Program-made: the position numbers and the translations under genes
The notes under the pieces: model-generated
The model's input: the letters and a program-made list of their open reading frames with translations, nothing else
Database searches by the model: none
What the model was told of the DNA's origin: nothing
In this document: piece by piece, positions 26,347 through 34,241 of the stretch
Layout of the letters: each line of letters opens with the position of its first letter
Numbering within the stretch: the first letter of the stretch is position 1
DNA from: Tellurirhabdus rosea
GTDB lineage: Bacteria > Bacteroidota > Bacteroidia > Cytophagales > Spirosomataceae
DNA: 64,000 nt
Assembly: GCF_026278345.1 (NCBI RefSeq)
Contig: NZ_CP111085.1
Coordinates: forward strand, 4,870,282-4,934,281
Reading direction: 5' to 3'

Positions 26347-27777
26347 ATGAAGAAGTATCTTTTTGTCGTCATGCTTGGCGCTGCCGGAACCGCCGCCGCC
26401 CAACAGCATGATCACCATACCACACCCTCGGCCCCCGCAGCCGACACCAGCCGTCGTGGAAACCACGAACAGATGGACCATTCCACGATGGATCACAGCA
26501 AAATGGATCACAGCAAAATGGAGCATGGAGCGGGGAGCATGGACCACTCGGGGATGCATACCGGAGGGAGCATGTCACATCTGTACTCGCGGAATCTGCC
26601 CATGAGCCGGAACGCGTCGGGAACCGCCTGGCTGCCGGACCAGACGCCCATGTACATGAACATGTGGCACCGGTCGAAGTGGATGTACATGCTCCATTAT
26701 GCGGTGTATATCCGGCTTACGAACCAGAATTTCAATAACCGAAGCAAACGCGGAAGCGAAGCGGAATTCAACGCCCCGAACTGGTTCATGGGCATGGCGC
26801 AGCGCACCGTCGGCCGCCGGGGACTCTTTTCGGTGAAAGCCATGGTCTCGCTCGACCCGCTGACGGTGAGCCCCAACGGGTATCCGCTGGTGTTTCAGTC
26901 CGGCGAAACCTACAAAGGGCAGCGACTCATCGACCGCCAGCACCAGCACGACTTGATTTCCGAGCTGTCGGTAGGCTATGCCCATGCGTTCAGCAAGGAT
27001 GCCGATGCCTTTGTGTACCTTGGTTTTCCCGGAGAACCGGCGCTGGGGCCGCCCGCCTTCATGCACCGCATTTCGTCGTTCAACAACCCGGATTCCCCGC
27101 TGGGGCACCACTGGCAGGATGCCACGCACATCACGTACGGCGTCGCGACGGCGGGATTCCGGTACAAAATTGCCAAGCTGGAAGTGTCAAGCTTCACCGG
27201 TCGCGAACCCAACGAAAACCGGCTTGGCTTCGACCGGCCCCGCTTCGACAGCTACTCGTACCGGGTGTCGGTCAACCCGACCTCGTCGCTGGCGTTCCAG
27301 TTCTCGCAGGGCTGGCTGACGGCGCCCGAGGCGCTGGAACCGGACGAGGACGTGGTCCGGACGACCGCTTCGGTGCTGCACGGGGTTTCGATGGGTCGGC
27401 CGGATGTGTACCTCTCTTCCGCGCTGGTTTGGGGGCAGAACAACAGCCACGGCCACCTCGACAACTCGTTTCTGGTTGAAACAACTTTGCAGCTCAACCG
27501 GGTGGCGTTTTACGGCCGTTTTGAGAATATTGCCAAATCGGCGGGGGAACTGGGGCTGGAAGATGCCCTGCCCGGTCGCCACGGCCTGATGATCAACAAC
27601 CTGACGCTGGGGACGAACTACCGCCTGCTGCGGTTCGCCTCCACCGACCTTGTTCTGGGAGCCCAGCTGACCGGCGCAAAACCGGAGGCCGCTCTGGAAC
27701 CGATTTATGGCAAAACACCGTTATCAGGGCAGGTTTACCTGCGGATAAATCCGGCGTTCATGCCCCTGACCCGGTGA
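26347..27777 (+). CDS. Outer-membrane barrel protein with Met/His-rich N-terminus
   Basis: A 476-residue exported protein. Signal peptide MKKYLFVVMLGAAGTAAA, then a low-complexity segment (about 19-78) with HDHH and tandem MDHS/KMDHS/KMEHG units that resembles Cu(I)/Ag(I)-binding methionine-histidine clusters of copper resistance proteins. The rest looks like an outer-membrane beta barrel (alternating aromatic strands, ending VYLRINPAFMPLTR) with further metal-type residues (MYMNMWHRSKWMYMLHY). The DNA of the MDHS units is itself a short tandem repeat (26463-26525). I do not recognise a named family. The context suggests copper export or sequestration at the outer membrane. Confidence 0.75.
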   Translation: MKKYLFVVMLGAAGTAAAQQHDHHTTPSAPAADTSRRGNHEQMDHSTMDHSKMDHSKMEHGAGSMDHSGMHTGGSMSHLYSRNLPMSRNASGTAWLPDQTPMYMNMWHRSKWMYMLHYAVYIRLTNQNFNNRSKRGSEAEFNAPNWFMGMAQRTVGRRGLFSVKAMVSLDPLTVSPNGYPLVFQSGETYKGQRLIDRQHQHDLISELSVGYAHAFSKDADAFVYLGFPGEPALGPPAFMHRISSFNNPDSPLGHHWQDATHITYGVATAGFRYKIAKLEVSSFTGREPNENRLGFDRPRFDSYSYRVSVNPTSSLAFQFSQGWLTAPEALEPDEDVVRTTASVLHGVSMGRPDVYLSSALVWGQNNSHGHLDNSFLVETTLQLNRVAFYGRFENIAKSAGELGLEDALPGRHGLMINNLTLGTNYRLLRFASTDLVLGAQLTGAKPEAALEPIYGKTPLSGQVYLRINPAFMPLTR

Positions 27778-27811
27778 TGGATTCGTTAAACCAACTAAAC
27801 ACGTATAACCC

Positions 27812-28177
27812 ATGAAAACTCGTTTTTTCAGCTTCCTGCTCGCTTTATTTCTGTTGACCGGCTCGGCATTGCGGGCTGATGACGGCGGCAAAACGGCTAC
27901 CGTTAAACTGAAAACGTCTGCCAAGTGCGAGATGTGCAAAGAGCGGCTGGAACGCAACCTGACCCTGACCAAAGGCGTGAAAGAAGCGTTTCTGAACCTG
28001 GATGACAAGGTGATGACCGTGACGTACAACCCGAAAAAGACGGACGCCGCCAAGATCAAAACCGCTATCTCCAACACTGGCTACGATGCCGACGAAGTGG
28101 TAGCGGACCAGAAAGCGCACGACAAACTGCCGGGCTGCTGCCGGAAATCGGCGGCCGCTCACAGCGATAAGCACTGA
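27812..28177 (+). CDS. Secreted heavy-metal-associated (HMA) domain protein
   Basis: A 121-residue exported protein: signal peptide MKTRFFSFLLALFLLTGSALRA, then one HMA domain (about 28-95) with the metal motif KCEMCKERLE (CxxC) and the betaalphabeta pattern TVKLKTSAK, GVKEAFLNLDDKVMTVTYN, AAKIKTAISNTGYDAD. A C-terminal tail with CC and several histidines (GCCRKSAAAHSDKH) adds ligands. Unlike cytosolic CopZ it should work in the periplasm, probably as a copper carrier or scavenger. It is the last gene of the cluster and is followed by a strong terminator. Confidence 0.92.
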   Translation: MKTRFFSFLLALFLLTGSALRADDGGKTATVKLKTSAKCEMCKERLERNLTLTKGVKEAFLNLDDKVMTVTYNPKKTDAAKIKTAISNTGYDADEVVADQKAHDKLPGCCRKSAAAHSDKH

Positions 28178-28194
28178 TCCGAAGCAGCATCCTG

Positions 28195-28224
28195 AAAAAG
28201 GTGGCTATCGATAGCCACCTTTTT
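28195..28224. terminator. Bidirectional intrinsic terminator closing the copper cluster
   Basis: A perfect 30-base palindrome centred between 28209 and 28210, containing AAAAAGGTGGCTATCG and its complement, with T run on both strands. It also serves the convergent gene ending at 28227. Confidence 0.9.
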
Positions 28225-28226
28225 TG

Positions 28227-28682
28227 TTAGTTTACCGGAATGGAGAAAACCTGCGTGGCGGGCAGCCGTCGGGTAGCTCCGGCTTTGTCGCGGGCGGCGA
28301 CCTCACTGACCTCGATCACAAAACGGTCGCCCGAACGGGCTTCCGAGGCCAGTGAGAGGATGGAAGCGCCCGGCTGCCAGACCATGCTCGCCACCCGCCG
28401 GTTGCCTTTGGCGATGCTGATGGTGGCTTTCCGAACCAGCAGGTCGCGTTCCAGATGGCTGAAGGTCTGGAGCGACGCCGAGTCCAGAACCGCCCTGAAG
28501 GCAATCTGCTTGATATAGCCCTCCGGAAAACTTTTTTCGTTCTGCCAGGGGCGGTTGTTGACAAAAACGGTAATCTTGGGCTGCGGTAACGCCTCCGCTG
28601 CGGGGGCTGGGGCCGGCTGCTGGGCCAGAACGGGCAACAGCAGGCCGACATGGAGAAGTGCCGGTAGAATAAAACGTTTCAT
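28227..28682 (-). CDS. Secreted protein resembling the GldM C-terminal domain
   Basis: A 151-residue exported protein. ATG 28680-28682 (MKRFILPALLHVGLLLPVLA) gives a signal peptide; a longer frame through the kynureninase gene is spurious. After a proline/alanine-rich linker (APAPAAEALPQP), the mature domain has alternating strands and an end of the type SGDRFVIEVSEVAARDKAGATRRL, similar in pattern to the C-terminal domain of gliding protein GldM, which also occurs in stand-alone exported proteins. The similarity is only by eye. It is divergent from kynureninase. Confidence 0.6.
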   Translation of the reverse strand: MKRFILPALLHVGLLLPVLAQQPAPAPAAEALPQPKITVFVNNRPWQNEKSFPEGYIKQIAFRAVLDSASLQTFSHLERDLLVRKATISIAKGNRRVASMVWQPGASILSLASEARSGDRFVIEVSEVAARDKAGATRRLPATQVFSIPVN

Positions 28683-28790
28683 GGTCGGACATAGGATTGA
28701 CTGTGTAAGTGAAGTAAACAGCTTTGTGGGAAAGAGTAGTATTTTGTAACCGTTTTCTACCAAGTGGGAATTTAGCCTGACAGAATCAGT

Positions 28791-30065
28791 ATGCATTTCG
28801 AAAATACCCGTTCCTTTGCCCGCCAGCTTGACCAGCAGGACCCGCTTCGCGCTTTTCGGGAGAAATTTCACATTCCGGAGCAAAACGGGAAGCCGCTTAT
28901 TTACTTCTGCGGAAATTCGCTCGGCCTGCAGCCCAAATCGGTCAGGGAGCACCTGGACCGGGAGCTGGCGATCTGGCAGCAGCATGGCGTGGAAGGCTGG
29001 TTTGAAGGCGGCGACAACGCCTGGTACACCATCCACCGCCGCTGTAAAGAGCCGCTGGCCCAAATCGTCGGCGCCCAGCCTTCGGAAGTGTGCCCGATGA
29101 ACAACCTGACGGTCAACATGCACCTCATGCTGACTTCCTTTTATCGCCCGACGGCGCAGCGGTATCAAATCCTGACCATTGGCGGCGATTTTCCTTCCGA
29201 CCAGTACGCTCTGGAAACGCACCTGCGCTCGCGGGGCATCGATCCGGCGGAGGCGCTGGTCGAAGTCAGTCCCCAGGCGGGGGAGTATACCTGGCGGATG
29301 GAAGACATCCTGGCGGCGATTGACGAGGAGGGCGAAAGGCTGGCTTTGGTGATGATGAGCGGACTGCATTATTACACCGGTCAGGTGTTCGACATGGAGG
29401 CCATCGCGCAGAAGGCGCAGGCGCAGGGAGCCCGGTGCGGGTTCGATCTGGCCCATGCCGTGGGCAACATTCCACTGCAACTCCACCACTGGGGCGTTGA
29501 TTTTGCGTTCTGGTGCTCGTACAAATACCTGAATTCGGGTCCGGGCGGCGTGTCCGGGATTTTTGTTCACCAGAAACACCATACAGGGAACCTGCCGCGG
29601 CTGGCGGGCTGGTGGGGCTATGAGCAGGAGCGGCGATTCGACATGACCAAAGGGTTTGTGCCGATGGCCGGAGCGGACGGCTGGCAACTGAGCACGCCGA
29701 CCGTGCTGGCGATGGCCGTTCACGAGGCGGCGGTGGCCCTTACGGCCGAAGCCGGCATGGAGGCGCTCCGGCAGAAAAGCCGGTTGCTGACGGGTTATCT
29801 GGAGTTTGTGCTTCGTGCGTCCGGCCTGCCCCTGGAAATCATGACCCCGGCCGATCCTGAAGCGCGGGGATGCCAGCTCTCGCTGCTGGTGCGGCCCGGC
29901 GGAAAGCAATTATTCGAGAACCTGACGTCGGCCGGAGTGATCGGCGACTGGCGCGAACCCGACTGCATCCGACTGGCCCCGACGCCGTTGTACAACACCT
30001 TTGAAGAAGTCTGGAAAGTAGGAGAAATTATCGTACGGTTCGTAAACGATGAAACGCTGGTATGA
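28791..30065 (+). CDS. kynU: Kynureninase
   Basis: PLP-dependent hydrolysis of kynurenine to anthranilate and alanine (or 3-hydroxykynurenine to 3-hydroxyanthranilate). The 424-residue length fits. Signatures are FCGNSLGLQPKSV near the N-terminus, the PLP-stacking and phosphate region MNNLTVNMHLML, DLAHAVGNIPL (aspartate pairing the PLP ring) and the Schiff-base lysine K245 in WCSYKYLNSGPG. The C-terminal small domain ends REPDCIRLAPTPLYNTFEEV. No other kynurenine-pathway gene is next to it, so its partners (tryptophan dioxygenase, kynurenine monooxygenase) must be elsewhere if present. Confidence 0.96.
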   Translation: MHFENTRSFARQLDQQDPLRAFREKFHIPEQNGKPLIYFCGNSLGLQPKSVREHLDRELAIWQQHGVEGWFEGGDNAWYTIHRRCKEPLAQIVGAQPSEVCPMNNLTVNMHLMLTSFYRPTAQRYQILTIGGDFPSDQYALETHLRSRGIDPAEALVEVSPQAGEYTWRMEDILAAIDEEGERLALVMMSGLHYYTGQVFDMEAIAQKAQAQGARCGFDLAHAVGNIPLQLHHWGVDFAFWCSYKYLNSGPGGVSGIFVHQKHHTGNLPRLAGWWGYEQERRFDMTKGFVPMAGADGWQLSTPTVLAMAVHEAAVALTAEAGMEALRQKSRLLTGYLEFVLRASGLPLEIMTPADPEARGCQLSLLVRPGGKQLFENLTSAGVIGDWREPDCIRLAPTPLYNTFEEVWKVGEIIVRFVNDETLV

Positions 30066-30170
30066 AAATAATTGCGTTTACTTCAACAGAAGTCGTTGAC
30101 TTTCCGTGAGAAGGATTGTAACTTGTGTTCGATAATTAAGGAGTTTGGTTTTTCTCTAACCACCCGTGCT

Positions 30171-30476
30171 ATGTACTCAACTACTGAAATCGGTTATTTG
30201 CAATTGCAGCGGCTTACGGAAGCCGTGGATCTTTATTACCGGACGTTGCCTTACGACCCGACGGAGGAGGACTTCAACGCCTGGATTGCTTCGCTCGACC
30301 CTTCTTTACAAGCCCGTTTTTCTCTTCTCGGAATTGGCGTCTGCCGCCAGATGCAGGCATTCCGCCATTTTTACGCCGAACTCCATTCTCTGGAGTGCAA
30401 AACCCTGCTGAGCGATTTTATGGCCAGCCACCTGTCTGCGGAAGATTATACCGCCTGGCTGACGCTCGGGAATTAA
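30171..30476 (+). CDS. Hypothetical protein (101 residues)
   Basis: ATG 30171 (MYSTTEIGYLQLQRLTEAVD) is preferred to 30072, because the extra upstream codons lack protein-like character. The product appears all-helical with acidic and aromatic residues (YYRTLPYDPTEEDFNAWIASL, FRHFYAELHSLECKTLLSDFM); no signal peptide or membrane span. The family is not recognised. It lies 105 bases after kynureninase on the same strand and could be cotranscribed with it. A weak hairpin follows it. Confidence 0.6.
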   Translation: MYSTTEIGYLQLQRLTEAVDLYYRTLPYDPTEEDFNAWIASLDPSLQARFSLLGIGVCRQMQAFRHFYAELHSLECKTLLSDFMASHLSAEDYTAWLTLGN

Positions 30477-30492
30477 CGGCGATTTGGCCGTT
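30475..30492. terminator. Short hairpin between convergent genes
   Basis: A 6-bp stem AACGGC/GCCGTT with a 6-base loop, then TTTC. It fits the 17-base gap between two convergent stop codons and is a weak terminator candidate. Confidence 0.4.
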
Positions 30493-30493
30493 T

Positions 30494-30907
30494 TCAGGAA
30501 ACCAGCACCGACAGGTGTTCTTCCCGCTTCTGCCCGATGGGTACGGGGCGGTAGGCTGAATCGATGTATACCGTTGAATGATAGCTTCGGTCGGCCAGCA
30601 CCAGCAGTACCGCATCCGGTGAGAAATTGTACATCAGCCGCCAGTCCTGGGGCTCCAGCAGCAGAAAGTGTTCAGGCGAGCGCAGGGAGTAGGTAAAATC
30701 CTGGGCGGGTGTTTGCACATAAACATCCACGGAGCCTACCAGACAAACCAGCGCCATCTGACAATGACGGTGCGAATGCCCTCCCCGTACGGCATTCTGA
30801 GGCACATTGTAAATCATAAAGGAACGCTGAACGGACGTATGCCAGCGCTCCTCCAACCACGCAAGGTCAGGATTTTCAAGAGCAGAACGGTAAACAAGTT
30901 GAGGCAT
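30494..30907 (-). CDS. FdtA/QdtA-like cupin (WxcM-like) protein
   Basis: A 137-residue single-domain cupin of the FdtA (dTDP-sugar 3,4-ketoisomerase) family. The pattern VPQNAVRGGHSHRHCQMALVCLVGSVDVYV carries the HxH-type cupin histidines, followed by LRSPEHFLLLEPQDWRLMYNF and VLADRSYHSTVYI, typical of FdtA/WxcM. Such enzymes normally isomerise a dTDP-4-keto-6-deoxy-hexose inside O-antigen or S-layer gene sets. Here the only nucleotide-sugar genes near are GalU and a glucuronokinase homologue, so the substrate is uncertain. ATG 30907 (MPQLVYRS) is used; 30928 is an alternative. Confidence 0.78.
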   Translation of the reverse strand: MPQLVYRSALENPDLAWLEERWHTSVQRSFMIYNVPQNAVRGGHSHRHCQMALVCLVGSVDVYVQTPAQDFTYSLRSPEHFLLLEPQDWRLMYNFSPDAVLLVLADRSYHSTVYIDSAYRPVPIGQKREEHLSVLVS

Positions 30908-30951
30908 GGTTAGGCTTTGGGATAACAAATAAGTGATTCATTGTGCGATAT

Positions 30952-30982
30952 GAACGAAACGGCATAGATTACCGTTTCGTTC
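30952..30982. other. Hairpin between galU and the cupin gene
   Basis: An 11-bp perfect inverted repeat GAACGAAACGG/CCGTTTCGTTC with a 9-base loop. It lies upstream of the cupin start and downstream of galU on the minus strand. There is no T run, so it may be a leader hairpin, operator or weak terminator. Confidence 0.4.
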
Positions 30983-31076
30983 TATTCAGAACCTAATATA
31001 TTATTTTCCTAGACAAGTTCGTAGCAGGCCTCACTGCTCCGGGGAAAATACTTTTAAATGGATTAGGGGTTTGCCG

Positions 31077-31949
31077 TTATTTTTTGTGCTCTTCGATCAT
31101 TTCCTCCAGAAATTTCAGAAACGGACCAGCGAATTCCTTCCGCTTGAGGGCAAATTCCACGGTGGTCTTCAGGAAATCCAGCTTGTTGCCGATGTCGTGC
31201 CGTTTTCCTTCAATCCGGTGGGCAAACAGGGCTTCCCGTTTCAGAACGAGCAGCATGGCGTCCGTAAGCTGGACCTCGCCGTTCTTTCCCTTGGGTGTCT
31301 GGGCCAGGGCCGGGAAAATCTCCGGCGTCAGGATGTAACGTCCGGCAATGGCCAGGTTGGAAGGAGCTTTGTCAATTGAGGGCTTTTCGATCAGGGTGTT
31401 CAGCTCCAGAATGCTGTCGCTCAGCGCTTTGCCGCCCACAATTCCGTACCGGTTCACCTTATCGGCCGGCACTTCCTCAACGGCAATCACCGTGCCCCGG
31501 TACTGCTCGTAGGTGTCGATCAGCTGTTGCGTGACCGGAATCACGGAATCCATGATGGTATCGCCCAGCAGCACCGCAAACGGTTCGTTTCCGACATGGT
31601 GACGGGCGTAACAGATGGCGTCGCCGAGGCCGTTCTGTTCCTTCTGGCGGACAAAATGAATGTTGGCCATGTCCGATAACCGGCGGATTTCGTTCAGCCA
31701 GATCGCGTCCTCCTTCTCTTCCAGCCGCGCTTCCAGTTCGAAATTCCGGTCGAAATGGTCTTCAATCGAGCGTTTTCCTTTTCCGGTAATAATCAGAATG
31801 TCCTCAATGCCCGAATCTACCGCCTCCTGCACGACGTACTGAATCGTCGGCGTATCAATAATCGGCAGCATCTCCTTGGGCATTGCCTTGGTGGCGGGCA
31901 AAAACCGCGTGCCCAGTCCGGCAGCGGGAATAACGGCTTTCTTTATCAT
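31077..31949 (-). CDS. galU: UTP-glucose-1-phosphate uridylyltransferase
   Basis: Makes UDP-glucose from UTP and glucose-1-phosphate. The 290-residue protein begins with the nucleotidyltransferase signature KKAVIPAAGLGTRFLPATKAMPKEMLP. Further GalU features are IQYVVQEAVDSGIEDILIITGKGK, FVRQKEQNGLGDAICYAR, the metal-binding aspartate in VLLGDTI, and YILTPEIFPAL. It follows the glucuronokinase homologue on the same strand, separated by a large inverted-repeat element; some sugar-1-phosphate uridylyltransferases accept glucuronate-1-phosphate, so the two could act in series. Confidence 0.96.
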   Translation of the reverse strand: MIKKAVIPAAGLGTRFLPATKAMPKEMLPIIDTPTIQYVVQEAVDSGIEDILIITGKGKRSIEDHFDRNFELEARLEEKEDAIWLNEIRRLSDMANIHFVRQKEQNGLGDAICYARHHVGNEPFAVLLGDTIMDSVIPVTQQLIDTYEQYRGTVIAVEEVPADKVNRYGIVGGKALSDSILELNTLIEKPSIDKAPSNLAIAGRYILTPEIFPALAQTPKGKNGEVQLTDAMLLVLKREALFAHRIEGKRHDIGNKLDFLKTTVEFALKRKEFAGPFLKFLEEMIEEHKK

Positions 31950-31964
31950 ATCAAGTTTGAATGG

Positions 31965-32034
31965 CTGAATGATTGAATGACTGAATGACTGATTCGTTCC
32001 GCGTAATCAGTCATTCAGTCATTCAATCATTCAG
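31965..32034. repeat. Perfect 30-bp inverted repeat built from octamer units (element A)
   Basis: Left arm 31965-31994 and right arm 32005-32034 are exact reverse complements over 30 bases with a 10-base loop (cgttccgcgt). Each arm consists of 8-base units CTGAATGA, TTGAATGA, CTGAATGA plus CTGATT. The loop read on the minus strand contains GCGGAAC. It fills the space between two minus-strand genes. It has no T run and is far longer than the terminators in this window. Confidence 0.95.
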
Positions 32035-32037
32035 AAT

Positions 32038-33033
32038 TTAACTAATGTACGGTTTAATCACCCGGGCGTCCAGGCGTTTGAGTTCGACAAAGAGGTGGTT
32101 GAGCATATCGTCGTCCTCGTAGGTGCCGACGATGGCGCCGCCTGAGCCGGCAAAGGAGGCCGAAGCGCCGGTGCGGCGGGCGGTCTCGATCATTTCCAGG
32201 TTGCTTTCGCTGATGTTGTAGATGCGTCGCCGCAGGTTAAAATTCTCGTTGACCAGCTCCGGCAGGTCCTGTGGCCGGTTGTTCACCAGCGCATCGTGCC
32301 CCTTTTGGGCCACATCGGCAATGTCGTGCAGCGTCTTGATGACCAGCTCTTCGCCTTTAAGCCAGCGGGTGCGGATGTCGTTATGAATCTTGCCGGACTG
32401 TTTGCCCAGGGCGGTTTTGTAGGCGATGTACAGCTTGGGGAGCTGGCGGGGGTCTACCGGCTCGTACTCCCCGTATCCCCGGTTTTCGACCAGTTCCTTG
32501 TTGAAATCCATGTAGACGCAGCCTTCATAACATTGAATGACGCGGTCCTGAAGGCCCGCCGTGATGCCCAGTTCATCCGTTTCGGCCTTCATCACCAGCG
32601 TGGGCAGCAGCGGTTTCGGAATCTCGACCCGGTAAAACCGCATCAGCGCCCGGAACGTAGCCACCACAATGGCGCTGGAGCCCGAAAGGCCGACCTGACG
32701 CGGAATGGATGTCTGATAACGGATGGTAAACTGCTTGTTGGGCAGCCGGATTCCTTCGCGTTCGCAATACTCGCAGAACTGCTTGATGGCCGCCTTGATG
32801 AGCGGAATACCGCCGTGGTAGCCCAGCGAACTGACCGCGTCGCGCAGGTGAAAGATGCTTTTGAACGTGTTCGTATCGGGTGCCTGGGGCTCGATCACCA
32901 GTTCCGGTGACTGATAAAGGGACACCGATGCGCCGAAATTACGGACGGAGATGGAAATTGTCTTACCATAAAAGCCGTCGGAGGGGTTGCCCAGCAATCC
33001 GGCACGTGCGTAGGCGCGGGTTTCAATAATCAA
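32038..33033 (-). CDS. GHMP kinase, plant-type glucuronokinase homologue
   Basis: Predicted to phosphorylate glucuronate (or a related sugar) at C1 with ATP. From memory of plant glucuronokinase, the order of segments matches closely: ETRAYARAGLLGNPSDGFYGKTIS, YHGGIPLIKAAIKQFCEYC, the GHMP ATP loop IPRQVGLSGSSAIVVA, ELGITAGLQDRVIQCYEG, VYMDFNKE, SGKIHNDIRTRWLKG, NFNLRRRIYN and GASASFAGSGGAIVG. Start: TTG at 33031-33033 (MIIETRAYARAG) begins where the family begins; the longer ATG start at 33087 adds 18 residues that look non-coding. It precedes galU, suggesting a glucuronate to UDP-sugar route. Confidence 0.82.
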   Translation of the reverse strand: MIIETRAYARAGLLGNPSDGFYGKTISISVRNFGASVSLYQSPELVIEPQAPDTNTFKSIFHLRDAVSSLGYHGGIPLIKAAIKQFCEYCEREGIRLPNKQFTIRYQTSIPRQVGLSGSSAIVVATFRALMRFYRVEIPKPLLPTLVMKAETDELGITAGLQDRVIQCYEGCVYMDFNKELVENRGYGEYEPVDPRQLPKLYIAYKTALGKQSGKIHNDIRTRWLKGEELVIKTLHDIADVAQKGHDALVNNRPQDLPELVNENFNLRRRIYNISESNLEMIETARRTGASASFAGSGGAIVGTYEDDDMLNHLFVELKRLDARVIKPYIS

Positions 33034-33135
33034 GGAGTACGGAATTTTATTGCAGGGCAAAATAAGGCGTAAACGCGCAGGACGCAAAGCGATTGGCTAA
33101 GGTGAGGAAGAAAAATAACGCCGGACGCGCCGAAA

Positions 33136-34080
33136 TTACTTTACGCGCTCCGGACTGACCGCCGACTGCACAAATTCGATGTTCCGTTTCAGCCCTTCCA
33201 GCTTCGTCCGCTTTACGGCCGAACGTCTGAAAACTTCCCTGAAAACGTCCTCCGTGATTTCCTCCCAGTCCTGTTTGGTAAACTCCGCCAGGGCCGGGTG
33301 CGGGTCGAATTCGGGCGTCCGGTGGGGGCGGGCAAAGCGGTTCCAGGGGCACACGTCCTGGCAGATATCACAACCGAACACCCAGTTGTCGAACTTCCCG
33401 CGCACCTCCTCCGGAATGGCTTCCTTCAGTTCGATGGTGAAATAAGAAATGCACTTGCTGCCGTCGACCACATACGGCTCGGTGATTGCGCCGGTCGGGC
33501 AGGCGTCCAGGCAGCGGGTGCAGGTGCCGCAGTAGTCTTTGACGGGGCCGTCGGGTTCAAGTTCGAGGTCCAGAATCAACTCACCGATAAAGAAAAACGA
33601 CCCTATGTCGCGGTTCAGGATGTTGCTGTGTTTGCCGACCCAGCCCGCCCCGCTCCGCTGCGCCCAGGCTTTGTCCATCACGGGAGCCGAGTCTACGAAT
33701 ACGCGGCCGCCCACTTCGCCGATTTCCTCGTGGATATACGCCATCAGGTCTTTCAGCTTGTCCTTGATGACGAAATGGTAATCCGTGCCGTAGGCGTATT
33801 TGGAGATCTTGTACTCGTCGGGGCCCTGCGGCAGGGATTTTTCCGGATAGTAATTCAGCAGGACCGTCACTACGGATTTGGCTCCTTCGACCAGCAGGCG
33901 CGGGTCGAGGCGTTTGTCGAAGTGGCCCGCCATGTAACTCATCTGCCCGTGCATCTGCCGGGCCAGCCACGTTTCCAGACGCGGCGCTTCGTCCTCCAGA
34001 AATTCCGCCCGGGAAATTCCGCAGAAGTCGAAGCCCAGTCGGGCGGCTTCCTGTTTGATGCGTTGGGAATACGTATGCAC
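33136..34080 (-). CDS. queG: Epoxyqueuosine reductase
   Basis: Reduces epoxyqueuosine to queuosine in tRNA anticodons, the last step of queuosine synthesis, using cobalamin and two 4Fe-4S clusters. The 314-residue protein has the N-terminal [17 protein letters not shown], the catalytic-domain segment [27 protein letters not shown], and both ferredoxin motifs [16 protein letters not shown] and [13 protein letters not shown]. Length matches the short QueG form without the C-terminal HEAT extension. It is divergent from grpE and lies 102 bases upstream of the kinase gene on the same strand. Confidence 0.97.
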   Translation of the reverse strand: MHTYSQRIKQEAARLGFDFCGISRAEFLEDEAPRLETWLARQMHGQMSYMAGHFDKRLDPRLLVEGAKSVVTVLLNYYPEKSLPQGPDEYKISKYAYGTDYHFVIKDKLKDLMAYIHEEIGEVGGRVFVDSAPVMDKAWAQRSGAGWVGKHSNILNRDIGSFFFIGELILDLELEPDGPVKDYCGTCTRCLDACPTGAITEPYVVDGSKCISYFTIELKEAIPEEVRGKFDNWVFGCDICQDVCPWNRFARPHRTPEFDPHPALAEFTKQDWEEITEDVFREVFRRSAVKRTKLEGLKRNIEFVQSAVSPERVK

Positions 34081-34205
34081 GTCGATTAGCGCTGGTCTTC
34101 CTGATTAACCACAATTTGGCTAAAATCAATCCGGTCAGTCAAAGTTAGTCGATAAAACAGCGTCAGTTCTGGGGCTGACCAGTTCCGACACTTTGTCAGA
34201 AATCT

Positions 34206-34213
34206 TATATTTG
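34206..34213 (+). promoter_or_regulatory. Bacteroidota -7 promoter motif (TATATTTG)
   Basis: An exact TAnnTTTG match 28 bases before the grpE ATG at 34242. No heat-shock CIRCE inverted repeat was seen next to it. Confidence 0.5.
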
Positions 34214-34241
34214 GCAACTTATTTGCGCCATAATTTATGTT

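Noticed and set aside
21815-28177. Calling the copper cluster horizontally acquired
   Set aside because: Base composition and codon use look like the neighbours, and no integrase, tRNA or direct repeats flank it.
28227-29909. A 560-codon minus-strand frame across kynureninase
   Set aside because: Only its last 151 codons (from ATG 28682, with a signal peptide) look real; the rest is antisense to the well-supported kynU.
31965-32034. Interpreting element A as an ordinary terminator or a CRISPR repeat
   Set aside because: It lacks a T run, the stem is 30 bp of AT-rich tandem octamers, and there are no regularly spaced unique spacers, so neither label fits.
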